A stretch of 5,511 nt of DNA, taken from positions 1 through 5,511 of the forward strand of contig DASUKQ010000104.1 in assembly GCA_036278635.1 (NCBI GenBank), in the 5' to 3' direction. Position 1 is the stretch's first letter, and each line of letters starts with the position of its first letter. This document shows positions 1 through 5,511 of the stretch, in pieces. Origin of the DNA: 66-474 sp036278635. Its GTDB lineage: Bacteria > Pseudomonadota > Gammaproteobacteria > Xanthomonadales > Rhodanobacteraceae. The position numbers and the translations under genes were made by a program. A model generated the notes under the pieces. That model searched no databases, was not told where the DNA came from, and saw nothing but the letters and a program-made list of their open reading frames with translations.

Positions 1-818
1 CATCGGTGCTCGATGAAATGGATGCGTTGCGCGAGGACCTGCGCGCCGGCATGGGCCGGGACGAATTGCAGGCACGCCTTCCGCCTGGCGCGGCGCGCAA
101 CGCGCTGGACGCCGCCTTGTGGGACCTCGGCGCGCGGATCAGCGGCGTTCCGGTGTGGGCGCAACTGGCAAGGCCGCCGCGCGCACCACTGGTCACCGCA
201 CTGACCGTCAGCCTCGACACTCCACAGGCAATGGAACAAGCGGCTTCGCGCATCGCGGACGCCAAGCTGATCAAGATCAAGGTCGATGCCGACGATCCGG
301 CCGCGCGCATCGAAGCCGTGCGACGCGCCGCACCCGCCGCCGACCTCATCGTCGATCCCAACGAAAGCTGGACGATCGACGTGCTGCGGGAAATGCAGCC
401 GGTGCTCGAGCGGGTCCGCACAAGCCTGCTGGAGCAACCGCTGCCGGCCGACGCGGACGAGGCCCTGCTCGGGTATTCCGGCCCGATCCCCATTTGTGCG
501 GACGAAGCCTGCCACGTCACGTCGGACCTGCCCCGACTGCACAACCGATACCAGGCGGTCAACATCAAGCTGGACAAGACCGGCGGCCTGACCGAGGCCT
601 GGCGGCTGCTGCGCGCCGCACGTGCCGAGGGCTTCCGGATCATGGTCGGTTGCATGGTGGGATCTTCGCTCGGCATCGCACCGGCGCTGGAGATCGCGCG
701 CGAAGCGGCATTCGTCGACCTGGATGGCCCGCTGTGGCTGGCGAGTGACCATGCCGACGGCGTCAGGCTGCGGGGTGGCCTGCTGTCACCACCATCGCCC
801 GGATTCTGGGGCGGATGA
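1..818 (+). CDS. Dipeptide (L-Ala-D/L-Glu) epimerase, enolase superfamily, 5'-truncated
   Basis: Interconverts L-Ala-D-Glu and L-Ala-L-Glu in the cytoplasm, letting D-Glu from murein peptides enter normal peptide breakdown. The reading frame is already open at base 3 and has no preceding start, so the gene begins upstream; roughly 55-70 N-terminal residues (part of the capping domain) are missing. Counting the codon at 6 as residue 1, the barrel residues are all visible: the KIK motif (K90, K92), metal ligands D117 (VDPNE), E143 (LLEQPLP) and D166 (CADEACH), and the opposite acid/base lysine K188 in VNIKLDKTGG. MVGCMVGSS (213-221) and DLDGP (D238, D240) follow; the DxD binds the dipeptide amino group in characterised members. 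The two-lysine arrangement and DLDGP separate it from muconate cycloisomerases and o-succinylbenzoate synthases. The specificity loop near the N-terminus lies outside the window, so epimerase is secure but the exact dipeptide is less so. No signal peptide is visible in the part shown. Confidence 0.93.
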   Translation, partial: SVLDEMDALREDLRAGMGRDELQARLPPGAARNALDAALWDLGARISGVPVWAQLARPPRAPLVTALTVSLDTPQAMEQAASRIADAKLIKIKVDADDPAARIEAVRRAAPAADLIVDPNESWTIDVLREMQPVLERVRTSLLEQPLPADADEALLGYSGPIPICADEACHVTSDLPRLHNRYQAVNIKLDKTGGLTEAWRLLRAARAEGFRIMVGCMVGSSLGIAPALEIAREAAFVDLDGPLWLASDHADGVRLRGGLLSPPSPGFWGG

Positions 819-943
819 TCGATGCCATGGCGGTTCACCGGGATCCATCCGGGGTGACAGGGCGACGCAAGGCATGGATGGAATCGATCCGGATTTCCCG
901 GCAGCTTCACAACCTGCGGCTATGCAGGGCGCGCATTTTTTCA

Positions 944-973
944 TTGGCCACTCCCGGGAACGGTGACTATGCT
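944..973 (+). promoter_or_regulatory. Candidate sigma70-type promoter for ggt
   Basis: TTGGCC (944-949) and TATGCT (968-973) are separated by 18 bases and each matches the -35 and -10 consensus at four of six positions. Initiation would fall near 980, just ahead of the ribosome binding site at 987, giving a very short leader. The rest of the 819-998 spacer holds no gene that I can see. This placement would exclude the upstream GTG (963) and ATG (969) starts. It is a by-eye match in GC-rich DNA. Confidence 0.35.
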
Positions 974-986
974 CGTGGAATCAATC

Positions 987-995
987 AGGAAGGTG
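987..995 (+). promoter_or_regulatory. Ribosome binding site deciding the ggt start
   Basis: AGGAAGGTG is a good Shine-Dalgarno match. AGGA ends 8 bases before the ATG at 999. Neither the in-frame GTG at 963 nor the ATG at 969 has a comparable site, so 999 is preferred as the start. It also yields a more normal lipoprotein signal peptide. Confidence 0.7.
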
Positions 996-998
996 AAC

Positions 999-2876
999 AT
1001 GGTGGGTAAAGCTGCGTGGTGCTCCGTCGCGACACGGTCGGCGTCCTGGTGTTCCCGTCATCGCGTGCCCGCGCTGCTGGCCGCGTGCCTGCTCGTACCC
1101 GGTATCGCCGGCTGCAACGGCAACGCGCCCCGCGCCGGCAACACGCCTGCGGACAACGCGGCCCGCACCGCGGCGGCGCCCGCCAGGACAACCGGTGCGA
1201 CCGGTACATCCATCTTCGCGCACGTTCCCGCCGCAACCCGCGCCGCACTGGAACAAGCCAGGCCGGTGACGGCAAGGCACGCGATGGTGGTCTCGGACCA
1301 GCACCTCGCGACACGGGCAGGACTGGAAATCCTCAAGCAGGGTGGCAATGCCATCGACGCGGCGGTCGCGGTGGGCTACGCGCTGGCCGTGACGCAACCG
1401 TGTTGCGGCAACATCGGCGGCGGCGGCTTCATGACGATCCATCTCGCCGATGGCGAGGACCTGTTCCTGAACTTCCGCGAGAAGGCGCCGCTCAAGGCGA
1501 GTCCGAACATGTTCCTCGATGCCCAGGGCAACGTGGTCGAAGGTCGCAGTACCGACACCTATCTGGGCGTCGGCGTGCCGGGCACGGTGATGGGCCTCGA
1601 TACGGCGCTCGGAAAATACGGCACGATGAGCGTCCGGCAGGTCATCCAGCCGGCGATCGAGCTGGCCCGCAACGGATTCGTGCTGCAGGCAGGCGACGCG
1701 AGCATCCTCAACGGGCGTCTCGAAGCGCTCAACAAGTATCCCCGCTCGGCCGCCATTTTCGGCCACGGCGGCAAACCGTGGAAGGCTGGCGACCGTCTGG
1801 TGCAAAAGGACCTGGCCAACACCCTGGAGAAAATCGCCCGGGGTGGTACCGACGCGTTCTACAAGGGCTCCATCGCCAGGGCGGTGGTCGAGGCAAGCAA
1901 TGCCAACGGCGGCATCCTGAGCATGAGGGATTTCGCCGCCTACGACGCGGAATGGAAAAAGCCGCTCCAATGCGAATACCGCGGTTACACGATTCTTTCG
2001 GCGCCACCGCCCAGTTCCGGCGGCACCACCATGTGCCTGGCGCTGAACATCCTGAAGCCCTTGCCTGTCGGTGATTGGGGCTATGGTTCGGTCAAGTTCG
2101 TGCACTACTTTGCCGAAGCCGAGCGCCGCGCCTTCGCGACCCGCAACACCTACCTGGGCGATCCGGATTTCGTGCACATCCCAATGCAGAAGCTGCTGTC
2201 GGCAGGCTACGCAGCGTCCTTGCGCTCGACGATCCGGCCGGACAAGGCGACCCCATCGTCCGAGATCGAGAGCTTCCTGCCCCCCAGCGAGGGCAACAAC
2301 ACGACGCACTATTCGGTGATGGACAGCCATGGCAACGCCGTCGCCGTGACCTACACCATCAACTTCCTGTTCGGGATCAAGCAGATCGCCGGCGACACCG
2401 GCTTTTTCCTCAACGATGAAATGGACGACTTTACGGCCAAACCGGGAGCGTCCAATGGCGCGGGGCTGGTCCAGGGCAAGGCCGACCAGGTCGAGCCTGG
2501 CAAGCGACCGTTGAGTTCGATGACGCCAACCATCGTGCTGAAGGATGGCAAGCCATTCATGCTGAGCGGCAGCCCCGGCAGCGCCACCATCATTTCGACC
2601 ACGATGCAAAGCATCATCAACGTGGTCGACTTCGGGATGAACATGCAGCAGGCCGTCAATGCACCCCACGTCCACATGCAGTGGTATCCGGATGTCGTTT
2701 ACGTCGGACCGGGTTTGCTGACGCCGGAATCGAAGCAGCAACTCGAGGCGATGGGCTACACGCTCAAGGAACGCCGCCTTGGCGTGCTGGAATCGATCCT
2801 GGTCAATCCGGAGACCGGCATGCTGGAAGGCGCGAGCGATCCGCATCGTTCGGCGGGCCTGGCGGCGGGTTACTAA
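999..2876 (+). CDS. ggt: Gamma-glutamyltranspeptidase (GGT), lipoprotein form
   Basis: An Ntn-hydrolase that hydrolyses or transfers gamma-glutamyl groups of glutathione and related peptides. Numbering is from ATG999 (625 residues). Residues 1-38 form a lipoprotein signal: a basic stretch, the hydrophobic PALLAACLLVPGIAG, and a lipobox IAGC with acceptor Cys39. The +2 Asn suggests the outer membrane. An Ala/Thr-rich linker runs to about residue 70. The large subunit carries QGGNAIDAAVAV, PCCGNIGGGGFM and the substrate-carboxylate Arg160 (NFREKAP). Self-cleavage is predicted before nucleophile Thr435 (NNTTHYSV), leaving a 191-residue small subunit, matching E. coli. Asn455, Asp477, Ser506 and Ser507 correspond to E. 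coli N411, D433, S462 and S463. Retained Asp477 argues for GGT over a cephalosporin acylase. Differences from E. coli: Q430 is Glu474 (Glu also occurs in human GGT1), lid Tyr444 is Ala488, and the oxyanion GG is Gly527-Ser528. It likely has its own promoter. Confidence 0.95.
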   Translation: MVGKAAWCSVATRSASWCSRHRVPALLAACLLVPGIAGCNGNAPRAGNTPADNAARTAAAPARTTGATGTSIFAHVPAATRAALEQARPVTARHAMVVSDQHLATRAGLEILKQGGNAIDAAVAVGYALAVTQPCCGNIGGGGFMTIHLADGEDLFLNFREKAPLKASPNMFLDAQGNVVEGRSTDTYLGVGVPGTVMGLDTALGKYGTMSVRQVIQPAIELARNGFVLQAGDASILNGRLEALNKYPRSAAIFGHGGKPWKAGDRLVQKDLANTLEKIARGGTDAFYKGSIARAVVEASNANGGILSMRDFAAYDAEWKKPLQCEYRGYTILSAPPPSSGGTTMCLALNILKPLPVGDWGYGSVKFVHYFAEAERRAFATRNTYLGDPDFVHIPMQKLLSAGYAASLRSTIRPDKATPSSEIESFLPPSEGNNTTHYSVMDSHGNAVAVTYTINFLFGIKQIAGDTGFFLNDEMDDFTAKPGASNGAGLVQGKADQVEPGKRPLSSMTPTIVLKDGKPFMLSGSPGSATIISTTMQSIINVVDFGMNMQQAVNAPHVHMQWYPDVVYVGPGLLTPESKQQLEAMGYTLKERRLGVLESILVNPETGMLEGASDPHRSAGLAAGY

Positions 2877-2908
2877 AACGCATATAGCGCAAGCACCACG
2901 TTTCTGCT

Positions 2909-3008
2909 CGTCATTCCGGGGCCGCCGCAGCTTCATCGCGGCGGAACCCGGAATCCAGTGTTTCTCCGTCGTCAAAGGCACTGGATTCCAGCTTTCGCGG
3001 GAATGACG
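2909..3008 (+). repeat. Composite inverted repeat (dispersed REP/MITE-like element)
   Basis: The ends CGTCATTCC (2909-2917) and GGAATGACG (3000-3008) are perfect 9-bp inverted repeats. Inside are two competing hairpins. The first pairs ATTCCGGG (2913-2920) with CCCGGAAT (2947-2954), then CCGCCGC (2922-2928) with GCGGCGG (2938-2944). The second pairs GGAATCCAGTG (2950-2960) with CACTGGATTCC (2979-2989). The CGTCATTCC...GGAATCCAG pattern resembles short dispersed repeats I recall from Xanthomonadaceae/Rhodanobacteraceae genomes. It lies 33 bases after the ggt stop and 52 bases before lysA. It could protect the ggt mRNA end or weaken read-through, but there is no T-tract. No transposase is present; it occupies most of the 184-base spacer. 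Confidence 0.8.
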
Positions 3009-3060
3009 CCAGCAGTGGAACTCCCGTTCGAAAGCTTCCAATCCGCACCACTGGCATGAC

Positions 3061-4344
3061 ATGACCGCCACGACTGCCCACGCCGCCCCCGCATGCCCGG
3101 ACGCCGCATGCCTGGACGGTGTCGAACTCCCCTCCCTGGCACGGCGCGTGGGCACGCCGTGCCAGATCTATTCCGCGAGTGCGATCCGGCAGCGTATCGA
3201 TGCCCTGCAAACGACGCTCCACGGACTGGGCGCGCAAGTCTGCTACGCGGCCAAGGCCAACTCGAACATCGCGATCCTGCAACTGATGGCCGAAGCCGGG
3301 CTCGGTGCCGACATCGTTTCGGGCGGCGAATTGTGGCGCTGCCTTCGCGCCGGCATTCCCGCCAACCGGATCGTGTTTTCCGGCGTCGGCAAGACCGCGG
3401 CAGAAATCGTGGGTGCGCTGGACGCGCGCATCGCAAGATTCAACGTGGAGTCGATGGACGAACTGCAACTCCTGCAGCGCATTGCGGCGGAACGACGTGT
3501 CACCGCGTACGCATCCGCACGCATCAATCCGAACGTCGACGCCCTCACCCACGGCAAGATTTCCACCGGCAAAACGGAAAACAAGTTCGGCGCCGGCATC
3601 GACGAGGCGCGCGGATGGTTTGCCGACAGCGCAGCGCTGACCCACGTGCGGCTGGACGGCCTGCACGTGCACATCGGTTCGCAGATGCTGAGCCTCGATC
3701 CGATCCGGGCGGCGCTGCAGCGCACCGCCGCCCTGTGGCGTGAACTCGCCGCAGTCGGGCACACGATCCGCAGCATCGACGTTGGTGGCGGGCTCGGCGT
3801 GTGCTATCGCGCGGGTCGCGACAAACCGGTATCCATCGCGGATTACGTCGACGTGGTCCGCAACACCCTCGCCGGCTTCGGGGGGCGTGTCCTGCTGGAA
3901 CCCGGCCGCTGGCTGATGGCCGAAGCGGGTGTGCTGCTGACACGCGTGGTCGGCGTCAAGCACGGCCAACAACGTCAGTTCCTGATACTCGATGCCGCGA
4001 TGACCGAGCTGATGCGGCCTGCGCTGTACGACGCATGGCACGACATGGTACCGCTGGTGGATGGCCCGCGCCCGTCGCAGACCTACGACGTCGTCGGACC
4101 CGTCTGCGAAACCGGCGACACCTTCGCGCGTGACCGTGCATTGCCGGAGTGCAGCGCGGGCGATCTTGTGATGATCAAGGCCACCGGCGCCTACGGCGCA
4201 TCCATGGCGTCGAACTACAACTCGCGACCGCTGGCCGCGGAAGTGTTGCTCGACCACGGCCGCTACGCGGTGGTGCGACGGCGACAAACCTTCGAGGAAA
4301 TGATCGCGGGCGAGCAGGAAGCATCGAAGTGGGAGGCCGCATGA
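3061..4344 (+). CDS. lysA: Diaminopimelate decarboxylase (stand-alone LysA)
   Basis: A PLP-dependent fold-III decarboxylase that converts meso-2,6-diaminopimelate to L-lysine and CO2 in the cytoplasm, the last step of the DAP lysine pathway. Its 427 residues are normal for the family. Visible in order: PLP lysine K65 in CYAAKANSN, INPNVDA and KFG of the barrel, HIGSQ (H204), the PLP-phosphate loop GGGLGV (242-247), EPGR (280-283), substrate residues RPALY (R319, Y323), the partner-subunit Cys349-Glu350 in GPVCETGD, and Y378 in GAYGASMASNYNSRP. The CETGD and RPxLY motifs argue against ornithine/arginine or carboxynorspermidine decarboxylases. There is no N-terminal aspartokinase domain. ATG3061 is the only reasonable start, since the family N-terminus (GVELPSLA) follows closely, although no good Shine-Dalgarno precedes it. 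The stop overlaps the ATG at 4341. Neighbouring murein-peptide genes suggest a salvage role, possibly beside a separate biosynthetic lysA. Confidence 0.94.
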   Translation: MTATTAHAAPACPDAACLDGVELPSLARRVGTPCQIYSASAIRQRIDALQTTLHGLGAQVCYAAKANSNIAILQLMAEAGLGADIVSGGELWRCLRAGIPANRIVFSGVGKTAAEIVGALDARIARFNVESMDELQLLQRIAAERRVTAYASARINPNVDALTHGKISTGKTENKFGAGIDEARGWFADSAALTHVRLDGLHVHIGSQMLSLDPIRAALQRTAALWRELAAVGHTIRSIDVGGGLGVCYRAGRDKPVSIADYVDVVRNTLAGFGGRVLLEPGRWLMAEAGVLLTRVVGVKHGQQRQFLILDAAMTELMRPALYDAWHDMVPLVDGPRPSQTYDVVGPVCETGDTFARDRALPECSAGDLVMIKATGAYGASMASNYNSRPLAAEVLLDHGRYAVVRRRQTFEEMIAGEQEASKWEAA

Positions 4345-4568
4345 GACTTGGCGGCCTTCGCAGAAAGCCGTCACCGGCCGCCATGTCGCACAGCGACGGG
4401 ACTGGCGCGCTTTGCTCCTCCCCCTTCAAGGGGGAGGTAGGGAGGGGGATGGGGTCTTCGAAAGCAACCCATCCCCACCTAAATCCTCCCTTGAAGGGGG
4501 GGACTTCAAAGCCGCGCTGGCGGGCGTTCACCAACTGTCGATTCTCCACACAGCGCGACGGCCAATGA
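4341..4568 (+). CDS. Small ORF bridging lysA and the hydrolase gene, reading through a repeat (doubtful)
   Basis: A 75-residue frame whose ATG overlaps the lysA stop (ATGA, 4341-4344) and has GGGAGG at 4331-4336, only 4 bases upstream. Its TGA (4566-4568) overlaps the ATG at 4565 of the hydrolase in a second ATGA. It opens with a basic stretch, MRLGGLRRKPSPAAM, and then reads through the inverted repeat as Gly/Pro/Lys-rich sequence (SPFKGEVGRGM, PHLNPPLKGG). It resembles no protein I know. It may be the original start of the hydrolase gene cut off by repeat insertion, a short coupling peptide, or chance. The start signal is good, but the repeat-derived body argues against a selected protein. 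Confidence 0.22.
   Translation: MRLGGLRRKPSPAAMSHSDGTGALCSSPFKGEVGRGMGSSKATHPHLNPPLKGGTSKPRWRAFTNCRFSTQRDGQ
4349..4383 (+). other. Hairpin just after the lysA stop
   Basis: TGGCGGCC (4349-4356) and GGCCGCCA (4376-4383) form a perfect 8-bp GC-rich stem with a 19-base loop, starting 5 bases after the lysA stop. No T-run follows, so an intrinsic terminator is not supported. It could help protect the mRNA 3' end. Confidence 0.35.
4416..4504 (+). repeat. Second inverted repeat, different family (CCCCCTTCAAGGGGG type)
   Basis: An imperfect palindrome of about 90 bases. The left arm has its own hairpin, CCTCCCCC (4417-4424) with GGGGGAGG (4430-4437) around a TTCAA loop. The right arm has CCCTTGAAGGG (4488-4498). 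The arms also pair with each other: GGGGATGGG (4445-4453) with CCCATCCCC (4468-4476), and AGGT (4435-4438) with ACCT (4477-4480), with small bulges further out. Similar elements are, from memory, scattered in many copies in gamma- and betaproteobacterial genomes. It shares no sequence with the repeat at 2909-3008. It sits in the 220-base gap between lysA and the hydrolase, ending 60 bases before ATG4565. The rest of the gap holds only the hairpin at 4349-4383 and the small ORF. Confidence 0.8.
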
Positions 4569-5511
4569 TGCTGGCACTGGCATTTTGGTCGATCGTCGCG
4601 CAGGCCGCCGCGCCGACCACGAAGCAAAACGCCGACCTCGACCGGCTGGTCGATGCGGTGGTCGCGTATTACCACTTGCCGGGTCTCGCGGTTGGCGTGA
4701 TCGACCACGGCAGGGTGGTCTACACCCGCGAAGCCGGAAAGCTCGCGTCGGGTCAGCCGATCGACAACGACACATTGTTCGAGATCGCCTCCAACACCAA
4801 GGCCATGACCTCCACCCTGCTCGCCCGGCTGGTACAGCAGGGCAAGCTGCGCTGGGACGATCCCGTCACGAAATACATTCCGTCGTTCCGCATGTACGAC
4901 CCATGGGTCACGAAGAACATGCAGGTCGGCGACCTCCTGGTGCACCACAGCGGCCTTCCCGAAGGCGCCGGCGACCTGATGCTGTGGCCGACGCCCAACC
5001 ACTTCACGCCGGCCGACGTGATCTCGGGCCTGCAGTACCTGAAACCCGCCTACAGTTTTCGCGCGGGTTATGCCTACGACAACACGCTCTACATCGTGGC
5101 CGGGCAGGTCGCGGCCGCAGCCGGCGGTGCACCGTACGCGACGCTGATGCATCGCGAGGTCTTCCAGCCACTGGGCATGGCGCGCTGCCGGATCGGCACG
5201 TGGAATCGCGACGAGGTCGGCAACGTCGCGGAGCCGCACATCGTTGAAGACGGCCACTTTGTTGCGATTCCCGCACATGGCGCCATCGTCCGCGCCACGA
5301 CCATGGACGCCGCCGGCGGCGTGCGCTGCAGCCTCAACGACATGCTGACCTGGGCGATGAACTGGCTTGCGCCGACGCCCCGACAGCTGGCATGGCTGTC
5401 GCCGCCGCAACGGCACGCGGAATGGACGGCCTACACGCCCATGCCGATTTCCCAGCGCAAGCACGCGTGGGACGGCACGCTGTTCTGGGGCTATGGCTAT
5501 GGCTGGCGCAT
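4565..5511 (+). CDS. Serine hydrolase, beta-lactamase/D-peptidase (class C-like) family, 3'-truncated
   Basis: A penicillin-recognising serine hydrolase. Family members act as D-Ala carboxypeptidases, D-aminopeptidases, esterases or beta-lactamases, usually outside the cytoplasm. The frame stays open to the window edge, giving 315 residues from ATG4565. The catalytic serine and lysine are in S76-N-T-K79 (IASNTKAMTS) and the YxN motif is Y171-D-N173 (YAYDNTLY). LLVHHSGLPEG (124-134) is the usual conserved segment between them. The third motif (HTG/KTG) would lie beyond the end; GYGYGWR at the edge resembles the stretch that usually precedes it. The N-terminus, MMLALAFWSIVAQAAA, looks like a signal peptide with cleavage near AQA/AAA but lacks positive charge. 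The same frame stays open upstream with two arginines just before ATG4565, so the true start is unsettled; no Shine-Dalgarno is seen there. Substrate cannot be read from the sequence; the neighbours favour peptides containing D-amino acids. Confidence 0.88.
   Translation, partial: MMLALAFWSIVAQAAAPTTKQNADLDRLVDAVVAYYHLPGLAVGVIDHGRVVYTREAGKLASGQPIDNDTLFEIASNTKAMTSTLLARLVQQGKLRWDDPVTKYIPSFRMYDPWVTKNMQVGDLLVHHSGLPEGAGDLMLWPTPNHFTPADVISGLQYLKPAYSFRAGYAYDNTLYIVAGQVAAAAGGAPYATLMHREVFQPLGMARCRIGTWNRDEVGNVAEPHIVEDGHFVAIPAHGAIVRATTMDAAGGVRCSLNDMLTWAMNWLAPTPRQLAWLSPPQRHAEWTAYTPMPISQRKHAWDGTLFWGYGYGWR

Noticed and set aside
844..882. TCCATCC/GGATGGA inverted repeat after the epimerase as a terminator
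   Set aside because: Only 7 bp with a 25-base loop and no T-run directly after it; likely chance.
963..998. Earlier ggt starts at GTG963 or ATG969
   Set aside because: They lack a Shine-Dalgarno, would lengthen an already long signal n-region, and overlap the candidate -10 box; ATG999 has a good site.
3013..3053. CAGTGG/CCACTG pairing in the lysA leader as a riboswitch or lysine-responsive element
   Set aside because: A 6-bp stem with a large loop and none of the conserved parts of the lysine riboswitch; too weak.
2877..3060. CRISPR array or IS element ends
   Set aside because: The repeats are inverted rather than regularly spaced direct repeats, and no transposase or cas gene is present.
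981..3155. 724-codon open frame on the - strand across ggt
   Set aside because: It is antisense to a GGT with every family motif intact; long antisense frames are expected in high-GC coding DNA, and its Arg/His/Gly-rich translation matches no domain I know.
2911..4374. 487-codon open frame on the - strand across lysA
   Set aside because: It is antisense to a complete LysA and part of it translates the inverted repeat; a shadow of GC-rich coding sequence.
4175..5464. 429-codon open frame on the - strand across the hydrolase
   Set aside because: It reads through the second repeat and lies opposite a serine hydrolase with SxxK and YxN motifs; no family resemblance seen.

Overview
The window is high-GC DNA with four protein genes, all on the + strand. 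The first is cut at its 5' end and the last at its 3' end. High GC, the type of GGT present, and two kinds of dispersed inverted repeat (one with a CGTCATTCC...GGAATGACG frame) suggest a gammaproteobacterium of the Xanthomonadales/Lysobacterales, such as Rhodanobacteraceae. This is inferred from pattern memory; no search was run.

Layout: (1) 1-818, 3' part of an enolase-superfamily dipeptide (L-Ala-D/L-Glu) epimerase. (2) 819-998, a spacer with a plausible sigma70-type promoter and a clear ribosome binding site. (3) 999-2876, a gamma-glutamyltranspeptidase (GGT) with a lipoprotein signal peptide. (4) 2877-3060, a spacer mostly filled by a composite inverted repeat at 2909-3008. (5) 3061-4344, a stand-alone diaminopimelate decarboxylase, LysA. 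(6) 4345-4564, a spacer with a hairpin beside the lysA stop, a second and different inverted repeat, and a small ORF that touches both neighbouring genes through ATGA overlaps. (7) 4565 to the window end, a serine beta-lactamase/D-peptidase-family hydrolase, open to the last base and lacking its C-terminus.

Taken together, the four activities fit scavenging of cell-wall peptides. A serine D-peptidase could trim peptides. A surface-anchored GGT could attack gamma-glutamyl bonds. The epimerase would convert L-Ala-D-Glu to L-Ala-L-Glu, and LysA would turn meso-diaminopimelate into L-lysine. Each family assignment except the hydrolase's exact substrate is strong. The joint pathway is an inference from gene order. 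Every step is a known enzyme family, so any novelty lies in the combination and in some local details: the GGT lid residue, its lipoprotein anchor, and the repeat-disrupted junction between lysA and the hydrolase.
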